DNA from: Chlorophyllum brunneum
Taxonomy: Eukaryota > Basidiomycota > Agaricomycetes > Agaricales > Agaricaceae
Direction: 5' to 3'
DNA length: 64,000 bases
Assembly: GCA_963576785.1 (NCBI GenBank)
Contig: OY756143.1
Location: 2,790,001-2,854,000, forward strand
Both the position numbers and the translations under genes were made by a program. Positions 1 to 11,822 of this stretch are shown here, one piece after another. The number at the start of each line of letters is the position of its first letter. The first letter of the stretch is position 1. The notes below the pieces were generated by a model. The model was given only the letters and a program-made list of their open reading frames with translations, ran no database searches and was not told the origin of the DNA.

Positions 1-1785
1 AGGGTCAGGGTGACAAAGGCTGATGCCTTTATGGCAGTCAGCAGCGTGCCCTTCCGTTTGGGGCTGAGCGGGTTCGGAAGGGGCATGTCGGCACTTTTCA
101 AGCCTTTGAAGACAAGGAGCCGGACGTCTACCCACATGCATTATTCGTCGGGGACTACTGGCGTCGCACCCGACTTGCGCACTGGGAGACTATATCCGCG
201 CGGGAGCAGTAGCAAGAGCATGGCAATTGCGAACGTGCAAGATGTCCATGTATATGGGCGGCCTGGCCGTTCGGATGGTAATGGAACAGCGGACAAAGGG
301 AAAGGGAAAGCTAGTGATCGCGAAGCTTTCCAGCCTTCCTCCCCGGGTGGCGTTTCCACTACGTCGAGCAGTCCTGCGCTTGATGCCATTCGGCGGCAAC
401 GTTCCCAGATGGGTATACTTGGCCATGAACAACGAGAGCTCGACCATTATGGTGAATCCCCGACCCCGAACTCGAACCATCCAGCCGGCACCCCAATTGA
501 TCCAGCACCGAGGCTAGAAGATATCATGTCCATCGTTACATGGCGCCCTACGAAATATCCAACGCCGACCACTTCACTTCGACCTCTTCTTGCCAGCATC
601 CACGCGGATGGTACATCAACTTTCAAGTCTCCTTCCCACTCGAGAAAGCCGCATGAAAATGTCACCGTTATTAATCCTATGATTGGTGGCCCAGCGCGTA
701 CGGTTAGCACGCCGGAAGGCGAGCTTCGTCCGGGAGAAGATTTACTTGGGATATACGGTTCTGACGGAGAGTTGGCGCTGCATACTGCGTCTGCTGCGCT
801 TTTGAATAAATTCAAGCGAGCATCGAGTTGGGGACAGGGTGATGAAGTTGTTGGCATGGAAGCGGGTACGGACATGGTTAGTGTGACGAGTGTGGGTGGC
901 GAGTTGAATGATACGGTCAAACTTATGGGCGCAGGTGGTGTTGAAAGTTTGGGAAGTCCTGTTAGCCCGGTTAGTCCAGGCGAGAGCGTCGGATATGGTG
1001 GTATGGGAAGTATGAGTGCTAGCGGGAGCGGGAGTGCTGGTGAAGGGATACTCAGGAATGGGTTTAATGAACAGAACGGTGGTGGTGGTGGTGGTGGAAG
1101 TTTTGGCGACATAGATGGGATCCCTGGATGTCATCAAATCGGAGAAGTGATTAAGAGGTGGGGGTCGGATAGGAAGAACCATCATAGTCCGAAGCAACAT
1201 CATAAGAGTGCATCGTCTTCGACCTTACCTTGGATGGATGATGGCGCTTTTGGTGTTGATGATGATGGATTGGTCGTTAACGGCAAGTCGAGTGGAGGGG
1301 GAAGCCAGGAGAGGCGACAAGGACAGACAGAATCAAGAGGAGAGTTGACGATTGAGTGGATGGATGATAATTATTCGACACCTGGGGGGTATTATGGGAC
1401 TTCTATGGGTCCTGCGACGCAGTTTTGGAGACATGGAAGAGGAGGTTGGTGTGGAGGGAGCGTTAGCTCGAGTGGAGAGGAGGATGATAGTCCTGTAGCT
1501 GGTCCGTCGAGGAATGGACGGAAGGGGAAGGTGGTGGTGAAGCGAGGGTCGAGCGTGTTGGATCGGTTCTTGAGTGGAGAGGATTCGGATTTGGAGTATG
1601 AAGATGGAGGGAGTGATTATGGGATTTCGGGGATGAGGATTAGGGGTCAAGGTTCTGTGGCGGAGGAGGAGGAGGAGGAAGAGGAAGAAGAAGACGAGTG
1701 CGAAACTGAAAGCGAAAGTGATGAGGATGAAGACGATCAAGTTCAACAAATTACAATTAAATCCAAGGTGTCCATTCGCCGTTGA
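1..1785 (+). CDS. 3-prime part of a low-complexity acidic protein, function unknown
   Basis: A single open frame runs from the window edge to a TAA-type end at 1785 (about 595 codons), so the gene probably begins upstream. No family is recognised. The protein is rich in Ser, Gly and Asp. It has a poly-Gly run near 1080-1097, a Ser-Gly-rich middle, a tryptophan-containing patch near 1430-1470, and an extreme acidic tail near 1660-1735 (a long Glu run, then mixed Glu/Ser/Asp) before a basic end (KSKVSIRR). This looks like a disordered nuclear or signalling protein, which is inference only. Long antisense frames opposite it come from the skewed composition. The following 150 bases are C/T-rich and look like 3-prime UTR. 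Confidence 0.7.
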   Translation, partial: RVRVTKADAFMAVSSVPFRLGLSGFGRGMSALFKPLKTRSRTSTHMHYSSGTTGVAPDLRTGRLYPRGSSSKSMAIANVQDVHVYGRPGRSDGNGTADKGKGKASDREAFQPSSPGGVSTTSSSPALDAIRRQRSQMGILGHEQRELDHYGESPTPNSNHPAGTPIDPAPRLEDIMSIVTWRPTKYPTPTTSLRPLLASIHADGTSTFKSPSHSRKPHENVTVINPMIGGPARTVSTPEGELRPGEDLLGIYGSDGELALHTASAALLNKFKRASSWGQGDEVVGMEAGTDMVSVTSVGGELNDTVKLMGAGGVESLGSPVSPVSPGESVGYGGMGSMSASGSGSAGEGILRNGFNEQNGGGGGGGSFGDIDGIPGCHQIGEVIKRWGSDRKNHHSPKQHHKSASSSTLPWMDDGAFGVDDDGLVVNGKSSGGGSQERRQGQTESRGELTIEWMDDNYSTPGGYYGTSMGPATQFWRHGRGGWCGGSVSSSGEEDDSPVAGPSRNGRKGKVVVKRGSSVLDRFLSGEDSDLEYEDGGSDYGISGMRIRGQGSVAEEEEEEEEEEDECETESESDEDEDDQVQQITIKSKVSIRR

Positions 1786-3078
1786 TCAGACATCTTGATG
1801 GTCTCCCCCGGAACTACAGACTACCAACCTCCCGCCTTGAGCGTTTCCTGCTTTCTGCTTCTGCTGTTACACACGCTACACACACCTCGCGCAACCGCTT
1901 CGTCACATCCACAAAGACAATATATCCCGGACTAGCGCTCATATATCCCTGCCTTTCCAAAACTCTCCACTCCTTCGCATACTACAAACTACAAACAACC
2001 CAGCTCACTCGTTTTTTCCTTGTCTCATATCTCATGCTTGCTACTACAACACCCGTTCACGCAAAATGCTCTCGATGCATCAACCCAAGTCGAAATACTC
2101 AAGTTTAACCATTCATTGCCCACTCAAAAAAGAGATATATATATATATACAAGAATGTTTTTTCGATTTTTGCATTTTTACTAATTATTTTATCCGGAGG
2201 ACATTTTTTGTTCATAGGTTTATTAACTTGTTTACACCCTCTTTTGTTTTTATCTGTTTCTCATGTCTCTGTCTCCTGTCTCTGTCTTTGTTACCGTTCT
2301 CGTCGTCGTCGTCGTCGCTGTAGTTGTGAAAAGTTGTCCTGTTGATATCGTTGATGTGGATCTTGTTTCCGAGTAGCTTATTGTGTTTTCTCTTTGTCAC
2401 TTGATGTGATTCCAATCGTCTTCTCACTTTACATATCTCTCTCGTATCCACGTTAGCATTTCTTCTAGATTGCATTTACGTTTTTTTTTTTTTTTCGTAT
2501 CATTGTCGTCTCATTAGTGGACATTCTTTGGATTTGTTTTATGAGGACGGTGAAGGAGTAGAGGTAGAGTACATGATATAGATTTGTTCGGTTGAGAGAT
2601 ATATAGTTATATTAAGAGCATTTGGTTTTAAAAAGCTTGCACAGCTTGTGGTGTAGCGGAGAGACCTCGGTCTTGGGGGTGATTGTGACCATGGTCTGAC
2701 ATGGTGAGTATGAGTACTTATTCTTGTACGCACGTTCGAAGGTATGAACTCAAAAATAGACATCGAAGAGCGTTAAACTTGTATTCGAGAAGCATTTGGG
2801 TGTCGATAACTTTCCCAGGTAGATATGAAGACGTTTGATGTGGAGTGATGTATTGGGTAAAGGTGAAGAAGGTATGAATGCATGGGCTGTGCATTTTTCG
2901 AGAGGAGTAGTCTTTGGAACGTAGTGTTGGTACTATTGGGTCAGAGAAGAGGGACTAAATTGGTTGCACGTGACCACGGGAAAGATCGAATGAATTAATC
3001 GAAATCTCGTTCACCTGCTCCTTTATCTAAGGATAAAGCTGCGGCAAGCGGGATTAAAGTCCTAATACTGTCTGAAGC
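1786..3078. other. 3-prime UTR and intergenic DNA
   Basis: No gene is supported here. The stretch is pyrimidine-rich, with a short TA run near 2137-2150, a CGT microsatellite near 2300-2320, and a T run near 2479-2494. Small frames in it lack any conserved feature. Confidence 0.5.
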
Positions 3079-5268
3079 ATGGCCATCAACCAAGAGTTGG
3101 AGCATGCTTGCGATGAGGATCTATCAACGGAGGAAGGTGAGATCGCAGTTCGATGAATAGAGCGATTCCTCACTATCACCACTCAGTGGTGGAGATACTT
3201 CGCAAATATCAATCTCTTCCAGTCGGTGATTATTTCGATAGTGAGTTCGAGAAATTTGGTCGGGCTACGCCACCCTCTGATGGGCCTGACCCTACAACTT
3301 GGGACTACTGGGAGCCCTGTAGGTCCGCTGTAGTTCGGAGGTGGAGCTCGACTAACAATGACAGTGGCTGCCCACCTGGACTGTCCATGGTGGATTACCT
3401 CGCCCCCAAAACTCCCGCCCTTGAGTGATCCGATCCTAAACATTTGGAAAAATCTTAGAGGCAGGATTATATCCTGGCTCTGTGATGTCAAGCGGGATCG
3501 GAACATGTTTTGGATCGTAGACCCACTAGAATCATTACCCTTTTACTCGCTACCAAAGCCACCACGCGATAGCCTGAAGACATTGATGGTCATTTGCACA
3601 GAGATTCATCGATTCGGTGCGCATTTCCTGCTTCGGGGAATGGACGATATCATCGCCGCCCTTGCCAATCAGCTTGCAGCACGTTATCCTCTTTACCGCC
3701 GCCTTCTTGCAAGAGAGCTCGTAGATGACCCAAATTTACTTGAGCAGCCACTGCGGTGTCAGTTCAAGAAGCTCATTATCAATCCCTGGAAGGCTCTCCA
3801 GATATCTCATCCACGCTACATCGTCATGCCGCCCGTTATTGTCCTCGATCATTGTGACAGTGATCCGTCCGTGTCAGAGCTCCTCGAGTTGATTTGCGAA
3901 TATAGCGGCCCAGGTCATCGCTCACCCTTACTGTGGGTTGTCTGCTGCCATCTCAAAGGACGTTCCCTCAGGCATTCCTTGGGAGAGCCTGTTCTCCCAA
4001 TTCCTTCCGAATATATCAAGCTGTCCTTCGATGATGATGGAGTCCCGAGAGACACTGAGTTGATTCTTCGTCATAGGTTCAACCAGTTCCGTGATGAACA
4101 CAAAGAAATGTTTGACGAAAACGAGGTATGGCCTTCCGGGGAACAGATGTCGCGGCTGGTGAGAGTCGTATCTGGGGTGTTCCCGTTTGTCAATGTGCTC
4201 TTGCGCTTCATGGACCGTGGGGGTAGTGGAGGTCCACAAGCGCAGCTGGAGACATTTTTGACCTACATGGTTGACTGCCCCTCACCTTCAGATCTTACCC
4301 CGTATTGCACACTTGATCACTTTTACTCTCGTGTTCTTTCGGCCATCCCTCCCGACATTTTTCCAGATGCGATGCGTATTGCAGAGTGCCTCTACCGCGG
4401 GTACTCCAATGCCATTCCCCGCCATGTTGCGCACCTACTCGGCCTTGACCAAGGATCATTTACCAATGCTTTTACCGGTCTCGAGCGGGCTGTATTAGTG
4501 GAGGGTGATTTCAAAAACTGCTCCTTGGACTTCTTGTTCACGGGATTCCTGGAAAACCCCTCACGGTCAGGAGACCTCTCTCTACCACGATCTCCTCTCC
4601 TTGGTGTAGGAGCATACCTCCGGGTCCTCGATGAGTCTTACAACTTCTTTGTTGCATTGAAAGCAATGAGATGGACCCCGCAAGAACCTCTGGAAAGCTC
4701 ACATGCAGTTTGTGACCTTATCGATCGTGCTTTGGACCGTGTATGGGAGCTCCCATTTTCCACACCACCTGAGGATACGGCTGCATTGTACCGTAGCTTC
4801 CACCACTTTGATTTTCGTTGTCTGGTGTACAGAGGCGGCAAAATTTTCACGGAGGTCTTCCTCAGGTTTCTCCGATGGCTCCATCCAGTGAGTGTCATAT
4901 GGCAAGTAAAACCATACATATTGTTAACTAACTTGCGGCAAGCTGGGCCGGAATGATTCACCAAACGTTGTCCGCACTGAACCGTCTGGTTTCTCAGACC
5001 TCCAATTCATCCAGAAATGTGGAAGACTTTCGGTGCCTTTGGTAAGAGTCTCCCCGCACAGAGCTGACATTCTGCCGAACAAATTCCACAGGATCTCGAG
5101 TCCGAAGGGGAGATCTATTGCTCTTCTCCCCGGTATGCATTACTTGGCTTTGGAGCCCAAGCAGTCCTAGTTTTGTTCCCGGTCGACGTAGACCCTGGAG
5201 ATGTAGAGTTTTCACTGGTAACCCGCGGTGTTGATATCTATTCACTTGAAATGCTTGACGATATGTAA
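3079..5268 (+). pseudogene. NACHT/STAND-like protein without a P-loop, copy 1 (one frameshift)
   Basis: Exons inferred by alignment with its neighbour at 6354-8587: 3079-3136, 3187-4887, 4943-5041, 5092-5268, with introns of 50, 55 and 50 nt. The fold matches the intact NACHT protein at 11823-14223: a pre-P-loop segment (RNMFWIVDP), a Walker-B-like strand (PPVIVLDHCDS, near 3832), and the later GVFPFVNVLLRFM and LDHFYSRVLSAIP segments typical of fungal STAND NTPases. Where the P-loop GxxxxGKS should be there is only a Pro-rich stretch, so ATP binding is doubtful. Relative to copy 2 it has one extra base between about 3400 and 3425, near a C5/A4 run, which shifts the frame. Without that base everything else reads through. 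It could be a recent pseudogene, an allele, or a sequencing error. Confidence 0.72.
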
Positions 5269-6353
5269 CTCGGGTTGTAGTGGTGGCAAGGACTCTTCTT
5301 TGTTAATACCCGCTTTTCCTTCTGAAATGTATCATTCCTGGGCTTCCCATCCGTGCTCTTCCCGACGTTAGTGAATAAAGTAGTGTATCATTTCAAGTGG
5401 ATAACGGCCTCACAATGAAATGTAAACCACTACTATGCCAGTTTCTATCATTAGTATCTACTTCTACTCACAATTGACAAGCGATGACAGGACATGTACG
5501 AGGACTACGTCGACATGGGTCTCCAGAGGTCTCTGGTCCAAACCTTCCTCACACTCTCCCCCTCCTCCCGCTCACCATATACCTCACCGACCACGTTCCC
5601 AACGTGCACAAATCAAATCTCCACCTTCGCTCTCTGCATTCACGTAGGTCGTTGTTGGAATAATGATGGTTTTGATTCAGGCCTGATGAGCGGTGAGGAT
5701 CTTCTTTTAAGACTGCCGGGGGAGGACCTGTCTGACGAGCGAGATCTCTCTGGTCATTGCAACCAAATTAATCAGGTTAGTTCAAGGTTTGGATCGGAAG
5801 GTCGGTCAAGGTGAGGGACATGGTATCCCCTTGATAATATCCGAGTGGCTGAATTATTTTCCTATAAGAATAAGATTATTTGTTCAACATATGATTCACG
5901 GTGTAGAGTATAGCCCCTCCGATTGCAACTCCCCTTCTCGATGTCATCCTGATACCCATGTCGAACTTCTGGGCGAATGATCAGTGGCTCGTGGGTTCCG
6001 TAAGCTTCTTTTCTGGCATAGACGTAAAGTTTTTTTGTTCTCGCCATCGGTCGCAATAGCAGGTAAAACAGTCGAAAAACCCCAATCTGCCCCTGATAGC
6101 ACGCATGACAGCCATGTCGCACAAAATTATAGCTTTTTATTTCTGGAGGAAAGTAGCCCTTAGCAAGCCGGGGTAAAAGGTGGTGTTCGTGATACTGTCG
6201 GGTCTGAAGATCTGAGGAGCAAACAATCAAATGAGTAGTATGTGATCATGAGAATAATCGACTGGCCTGTCCGAGATTATGATATCCCATTAGCAGCCTT
6301 CTATCCGCATCTCCAACTAAGCAAACCATAACCTGCAGGAAGTCAAGGTATGC
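5269..6353. other. Intergenic, part of the duplicated unit
   Basis: No gene recognised. The first roughly 200 bases after the stop still resemble the sequence after copy 2 (near 8588-8790), so the tandem duplication included the 3-prime flank. A 106-codon frame near 5494-5814 has no family resemblance. Confidence 0.4.
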
Positions 6354-8587
6354 ATGGCCGCCTACCGAGAGCTGGAGCGCGCTTGTAATGTTGATTTGTC
6401 AACGGAGGAAGGTGAGAGCATAAATACCTGGACTGGCGATTGTTTACTATCCCCTTGCGAAAAGTGCTGAAAATGCTTTGCAAATATCAGTCTCTTCCAG
6501 TGGGAGATTATTTCGATAGCAACTTCGAGGAATTAGGTTATGGAATGCTACCCTTTGACGTGCATGTCCCTGCAACGTGGGACTCCTGGAAGCCCTGTGG
6601 GTCCTTGGCGGAGAGTTGGAACTCAACCAACAATAATGGCAGTGGCCCCCTACTTGGACTTTTCACAGTGGAGGACTTGTCCCCTAACCTCTTTCCTATG
6701 AGTGATCCATACTTAAATACTCGGAAAGCTTTCAGAGGCAAGATTGTATCCTGGTTCTGCGACGAAAAAAGGAATCGGAACATGTTTTGGATTGTAGAGC
6801 CGATAGGATTACCTTCCCGTCACCCGATACCAGGTTCATCGCGCGATAGCCTGAAATCACTGATGGCCATTTACACGCAGACCCGTCGACTCGGTGCACA
6901 TTTACGGCTTTGGGGGATAAGTGACGCCATCACTGGTCTTGCTAGTCAGCTTGCAGCACGCTATCCTCCCTACCGGCGCCTTATTGCACAAGAGCTCATA
7001 GACAACTCAAAATTACCTGACGAGCCAGTGCGATATCAGTTCAAGAAACTCATTATCGAGCCCTGGAGATAACTCATCCATGCTATGTCACCATGCCCCC
7101 AGTAATTCTCGTCGATCATTGTGATAGCAACCGGTCTCAAATTGTGTATGACATCCTCGAGCTGATTGACGAATATAGTGGCCCATGTCATCGCTCACCC
7201 CTGTTGTGGATCATCTTCAGTCAGGTTACGCAACATCACCTTAAACGAGCTTTGGGGGAGTTTGTTATCCCAATTCCTTCCGAATACATCAGGTTATCCC
7301 TCAATGATGACGAAATCCTGAGAGACATCGAGTTGGTTCTTCGTCATGCGTTCGACCAGTTTCGCCATGAACACGAAGAAATGTTTGATCGAGACGAGGT
7401 ATGGCCTTCCGGGGAACGGATGTCGCAACTGGTGAGGGTCGTATCTGGAGTGTTCCCGTTTGTCGATCTGCTCTTGCGTTTCATGTACCGTGGAGGTAAC
7501 GGAAGTCCACAAGTGCAGCTGGAGACGTTTTTGACCTACATGGTTGATTGCCCTCGCCTTCGGATAGTACCCCGTACTGTGCGCTTGATCAGTTCTATTC
7601 CCGTGCCCTTTCGACCATCCCTCCCTCCGTTCTTCCTGATGCGATGCATATTGCAGAGTGCTTCTACCGCATTTACCTGGGCGGCACCAACCCCAAACGC
7701 ATTCGCCATGTTGCGCACCTGCTTAGCCTTGAACAAGAGGCATTTTCCAATGCTTCCACTAGTCTTGCGCGGGCTACGATGATAGAAGAAAGCTGGTGGG
7801 ATTACACGGAATATTGCTCCCTGGACCCCCTATCCGTGACATTCCTGGAAGATCTCTTACGGTCAAAACACTTCTCTCTGCCGCGATCTCCTCTCCTTGG
7901 TGTACAGTTCCGGGTCCTCAAACATTCCAACGACTTCTTTGCTACATGAAAGAAAACCAGATGGACCGCGAAAAAGCCTCTTGAGTGTATACGTGCAAGT
8001 CGTGACCTCATCTATTCTGCTCTGCGGTACATATGGGACCTCCCACTTGAGATACCGCACGTGGATACAGCTGCACTGTACCGTAACCTCTGCCAGTTTG
8101 ATTTTCGTTGTCTGGTGTACAGAAGCAACATAATTCACCTGCAGAAATTTATCAGGTTTCTCTGATGGCTACATCCAGTGAGTGCAATATGGCAAGTGAG
8201 ACTGTACACGTTGTTCACTAACTCACTGCAAGCTGGGCCAGAATGATTCACCAAATCTTGTTCGCACTGAACCTGCTGGTAACTTAGATCTCCAAATTAT
8301 CGACAAATGCAGGAAATTTTCGGTGCCTTTGGTAGGAGAGTATCTCACACAGAGCTAATATTTCACTGATCATTGATCACAGGAATTGCGATCAGAATTA
8401 CCATTGATTGAAATATCCACTGCTAGTGATTCCCGGAGCCAAAAAGGATGATATTCTCCCTCCCCGATATGCATTACTTGGTTTTGGAGCACAAACGGTG
8501 TTAGTCTTGTTGGTGGTCTTGCAAAAACAGGGGGATCGGCTTCTTGGTGTCAGTATCTACTCACTTGAAATGCCTGAAAACATGTAA
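6354..8587 (+). pseudogene. NACHT/STAND-like protein without a P-loop, copy 2 (decayed)
   Basis: Tandem paralog of 3079-5268 with the same exon layout: exon 1 6354-6411, intron 6412-6464, then the long exon and the two 3-prime introns, ending in TAA at 8587. Aligned to copy 1 it has a 10-base deletion near 7068, a one-base deletion near 7549, another near 7946, and a CGA-to-TGA nonsense change at 8163-8165. It keeps the Walker-B-like strand (PPVILVDHCDS, near 7096) and the GVFPFVDLLLRFM segment, and like copy 1 has no P-loop. So the P-loop loss predates the duplication, while most disabling changes came after it. Confident pseudogene. Confidence 0.85.
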
Positions 8588-11500
8588 TTGGGGTTGCAGT
8601 GGTAGCAAAGGACTTCTTTGGCAGTACCTACTTTTCTTTCCAAAACATGTTACTCCTAAACCTCGAACCCTACGTTCTTCTCAGTATGAGCAAATAAGCG
8701 GCGGATTATTAAATTAGTTGAAGATGACCTCCCAACGAAGTCTAAACCACTGCCTGCACCAGTTTATATCATTATTGTCGAGCGGTAGCGGGAAATCCAC
8801 AGCGACCGGGTCGAACTGTCATCTCGATCGCTTTGGCTGCTCATTGACATTTAGCGAGTTTAGTACGCGCATCACCTGCGTACCGGGGAGCTATTTCAGG
8901 AGGGAGCGGCACTCCAGGACTTGAGGTATGTGGGCAGGGTGGATTAGTACAGAAGTACTTGGTGCGTTCATCTCTATATAAACTTTGTTTTTTCTGCCAT
9001 TGTCGACGGGGCGTGGACTTCGGAGTGCGACACAGAGCAGTAGCATGCTTGTGCCCTTGAAGAGAACAAAGAGAGGGTGCACGGGTTTTTGTTATATAGA
9101 AATTTTGTCTGAGGGATAGGATAGTGTACGACGAAGTAGATTTGATTTTCTTTCCCAATTGCTCTAGTTTCCGCTTCAAGAATCCATGGCGTAGTAGACT
9201 CCTTCATGTAGAAGTGTAGATGAACTCTTTCGATGTTTTTAATTTTCTCTTGGGGAGGCTGGTCTGGCGAGGGGAAGTTGCGGTTGAGCTTTGTATGTCA
9301 CGAATCGACAAGTGGTTTCATATCTGTAACTCCTAAAAAAGGGAATCCCGCTCCGTTATTGATATCTTGTGATCAGGAACCAAAAAAGATCCGTGTTTTT
9401 TTTGCGTCAATGGGGTCCGAAAGATAGCCGAGGGTTGGGCAGAGTCGAGTCGATATGGGAAGGCAAGAAAGTTGGATATTCCCACGTTGCTCAGTGCTCA
9501 CTGTAGCTTCCCTCCGTCTTACGTCCTGGCCCCGGTGCTGTGCATGCACGATACTGGCAACCGCCAGACACAGAAACCCACTTGTTCCTATATTCCCGGC
9601 CATCCTGTACGTCCCCTCTCTTATTTTCGTACTTGACAAAGTCAAGCTCACCCAATTAAAGCCCTGCTACTAGGAAGCATCTCACAACGAACATTTTCGG
9701 CCAAAAAATAAACCCTTCACCACCTCCGATGGCCGCTTCGACATATACCGCCATCTGGACCCTACTTCTATGTCATCTTCCGATGACCTAGTCCACTATG
9801 TTCTCGAGCCGAGCAGACGGCCTGGTGTACGCTCCTTCGGCGATTCCATGGATCTTTTGGACAGGTTGCCCGGTCGGGAAGACTTGATATGTAATAGTGA
9901 TTCCTTGAACAACCATCGTTCCTTGCCTAACATCTTTTACCCGGACCCGTTCTCACAGAAATGGTGGAATTTGTCTTTCATTTTGCTACTACGCCGGGTC
10001 CACCTATGGAGTCTGCATAGAAAAAGATTCGGGCGGGTGATTTTTGCGCTTCGACAGGACATAGAGAAATCTCATCCGATTCCCTCCGCTCTCCCATAGT
10101 CTGATGTTGCAGCCGGTACTGTTGGGTGCCCTCGTTCCCCGTTCCTCCGGCGTCTTCTGAATCAACCACTCAGGGTGTGCGGTGTCGAACATTAATCAAC
10201 ACGCATATGGCACCGAATTAATCAACCGCTCATTGCATTTTCATGGATCGACGCATTCCCTCCTTACCTCCGAAATTCTCCCCAACTCGCCCAAGAATGT
10301 CTACTGTCTGATTGGGAAAGTCTGCCTGATCCAGGACACTCCTGAGGTACGTCCAGTCGTCTCTGCGGTCGGTAAAATTCTAAACCAAGAGGTTGTGGCT
10401 CATAGTTGTATTGGAGGCCTTGGTGGGCAAATGGTGAAGGCGAAGGCGAAGAGGAACACGAAAAGGTGTGATTTGCATTTATGACATAGGCGAAGAGCTG
10501 AATTAACCACTCAGACTAGGACGGTCTTACATTCTACATCGACCGTGTCGCTCGCATACCTTGTCTTGGAAGAAACTTTCGCTTAGACTAGATTTTGATT
10601 TGTGCACGCAAACGGATTTAACAGTTGAAGCCAGGTTCAGGGACAGAGCCACGTTCCACGAGACGCGAAGGATGCGTTAGTTCCCGTCGGAGGGCGGGGT
10701 ATGTGCCGTTCTCGTACGGAGTCTCCTAACGTCGGGAAATCGTTCAATAGTTGTGAACCAACGAACCCGATGTTCCTCTTGACTCCAGCGACATCCGCAT
10801 TGCGCCCACTCAAGCCCTTTATGGACCCTGGATCTCAATTTCCAAGCTTCTTTATCGAAAAATCCATGAATACCTCTGAGGTATCTCAACCCTGGGAACA
10901 CGCCGTTCCCGAGCGCTCGGGCCTTGTTACTTTGCTCAATTCCTCAAAATCCCATCGCGTACCATTCACTCAAACACTGTCCCAGCGAACTGTGCACATT
11001 CCTCCGCGGTTTCCCGTTCACCGGAACTTGTCAATGCGTCGCAGGCATCTAGGAGTCGGGTTTATGTTGAAATCTGCGACGGGCGCCAGTCACCACGACC
11101 CTGAGCGCTGAGCGTTGGCCCAGCTCCAAGCCCGTTTCGCGCTGGTATGTGCCAGTTTCATGGGGCGTTGCTCTCGTGTATCAGCCGCGTATTACCGGTG
11201 GAGGGATATCTATATGCGATGCATGACGCGTTACATCACCCTCCAAGCCAGTGGGCACATTTCCCGAGGCAAAGCTGGTGCGAACCTCGTTGAAGGGATT
11301 TTGAAGAACGCTACAAGTTGATACGTGATGGAAAGGGTGCCGGACAGGGGACTCTGGGAAAGAGACGTCGGTCGACTCCGACTAGCTGACATGTTGGCGC
11401 TCATGGAACACATTTTAGGAATCATCTCGATACTCTTACCATTACAAAACTACTACGTTTTGTGAGAATAGCACACGTTGGAATGTTCAGAGGCGTATAT

Positions 11501-11822
11501 TGGCGGGCGGTGTCATTTTGGCTGCATCGGGTCTCCATCCCGTGGTTCGACGGCTTATCGTACAATTTTCGGCTAGACTGGCGACGGAGTTAGGCGCCCA
11601 ATTTTTACTGTTGAATGGTGTCAATCCTTGTTGTATATCATGCTAGATTAGTTTAGTATTGGGGTCCAATAAAGCTACGGCTTATCTATTTCACTGACCG
11701 GTTGCATGTGCAGTAAAGCTAGTAGGGGCGCTACACAGCACCGACTGTGTTGACCCGATCCTGGGAAACCCTTGAAGTTCGCATCATGTGGATAGTCGCC
11801 CGGATTCGCTTTGTTTATCCTC
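8588..11822. other. Long intergenic region without a recognised gene
   Basis: Several frames of 60-136 codons occur, for example plus 9770-10099 and plus 10701-11111, but none shows a recognisable domain, a paralog in the window, or a convincing exon chain. This may be degraded repeat DNA or fast-evolving genes. Confidence 0.4.

Noticed and set aside
141..1749. Long antisense and alternative frames opposite the first gene (up to 221 codons)
   Set aside because: They follow from the skewed codon composition of the Ser/Gly/Asp-rich gene and show no domain.
3928..4239. Minus-strand 103-codon frame inside NACHT-like copy 1
   Set aside because: A partly conserved shadow of it appears in copy 2 only because the sense strand is conserved; the sense frame has the recognisable protein.
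5494..5814. Plus-strand 106-codon frame between the NACHT-like copies
   Set aside because: No domain, no counterpart after copy 2, and no splice-supported extension.
9770..11111. Plus frames of 109 and 136 codons
   Set aside because: No recognisable motif and no exon chain; kept as unannotated intergenic DNA.
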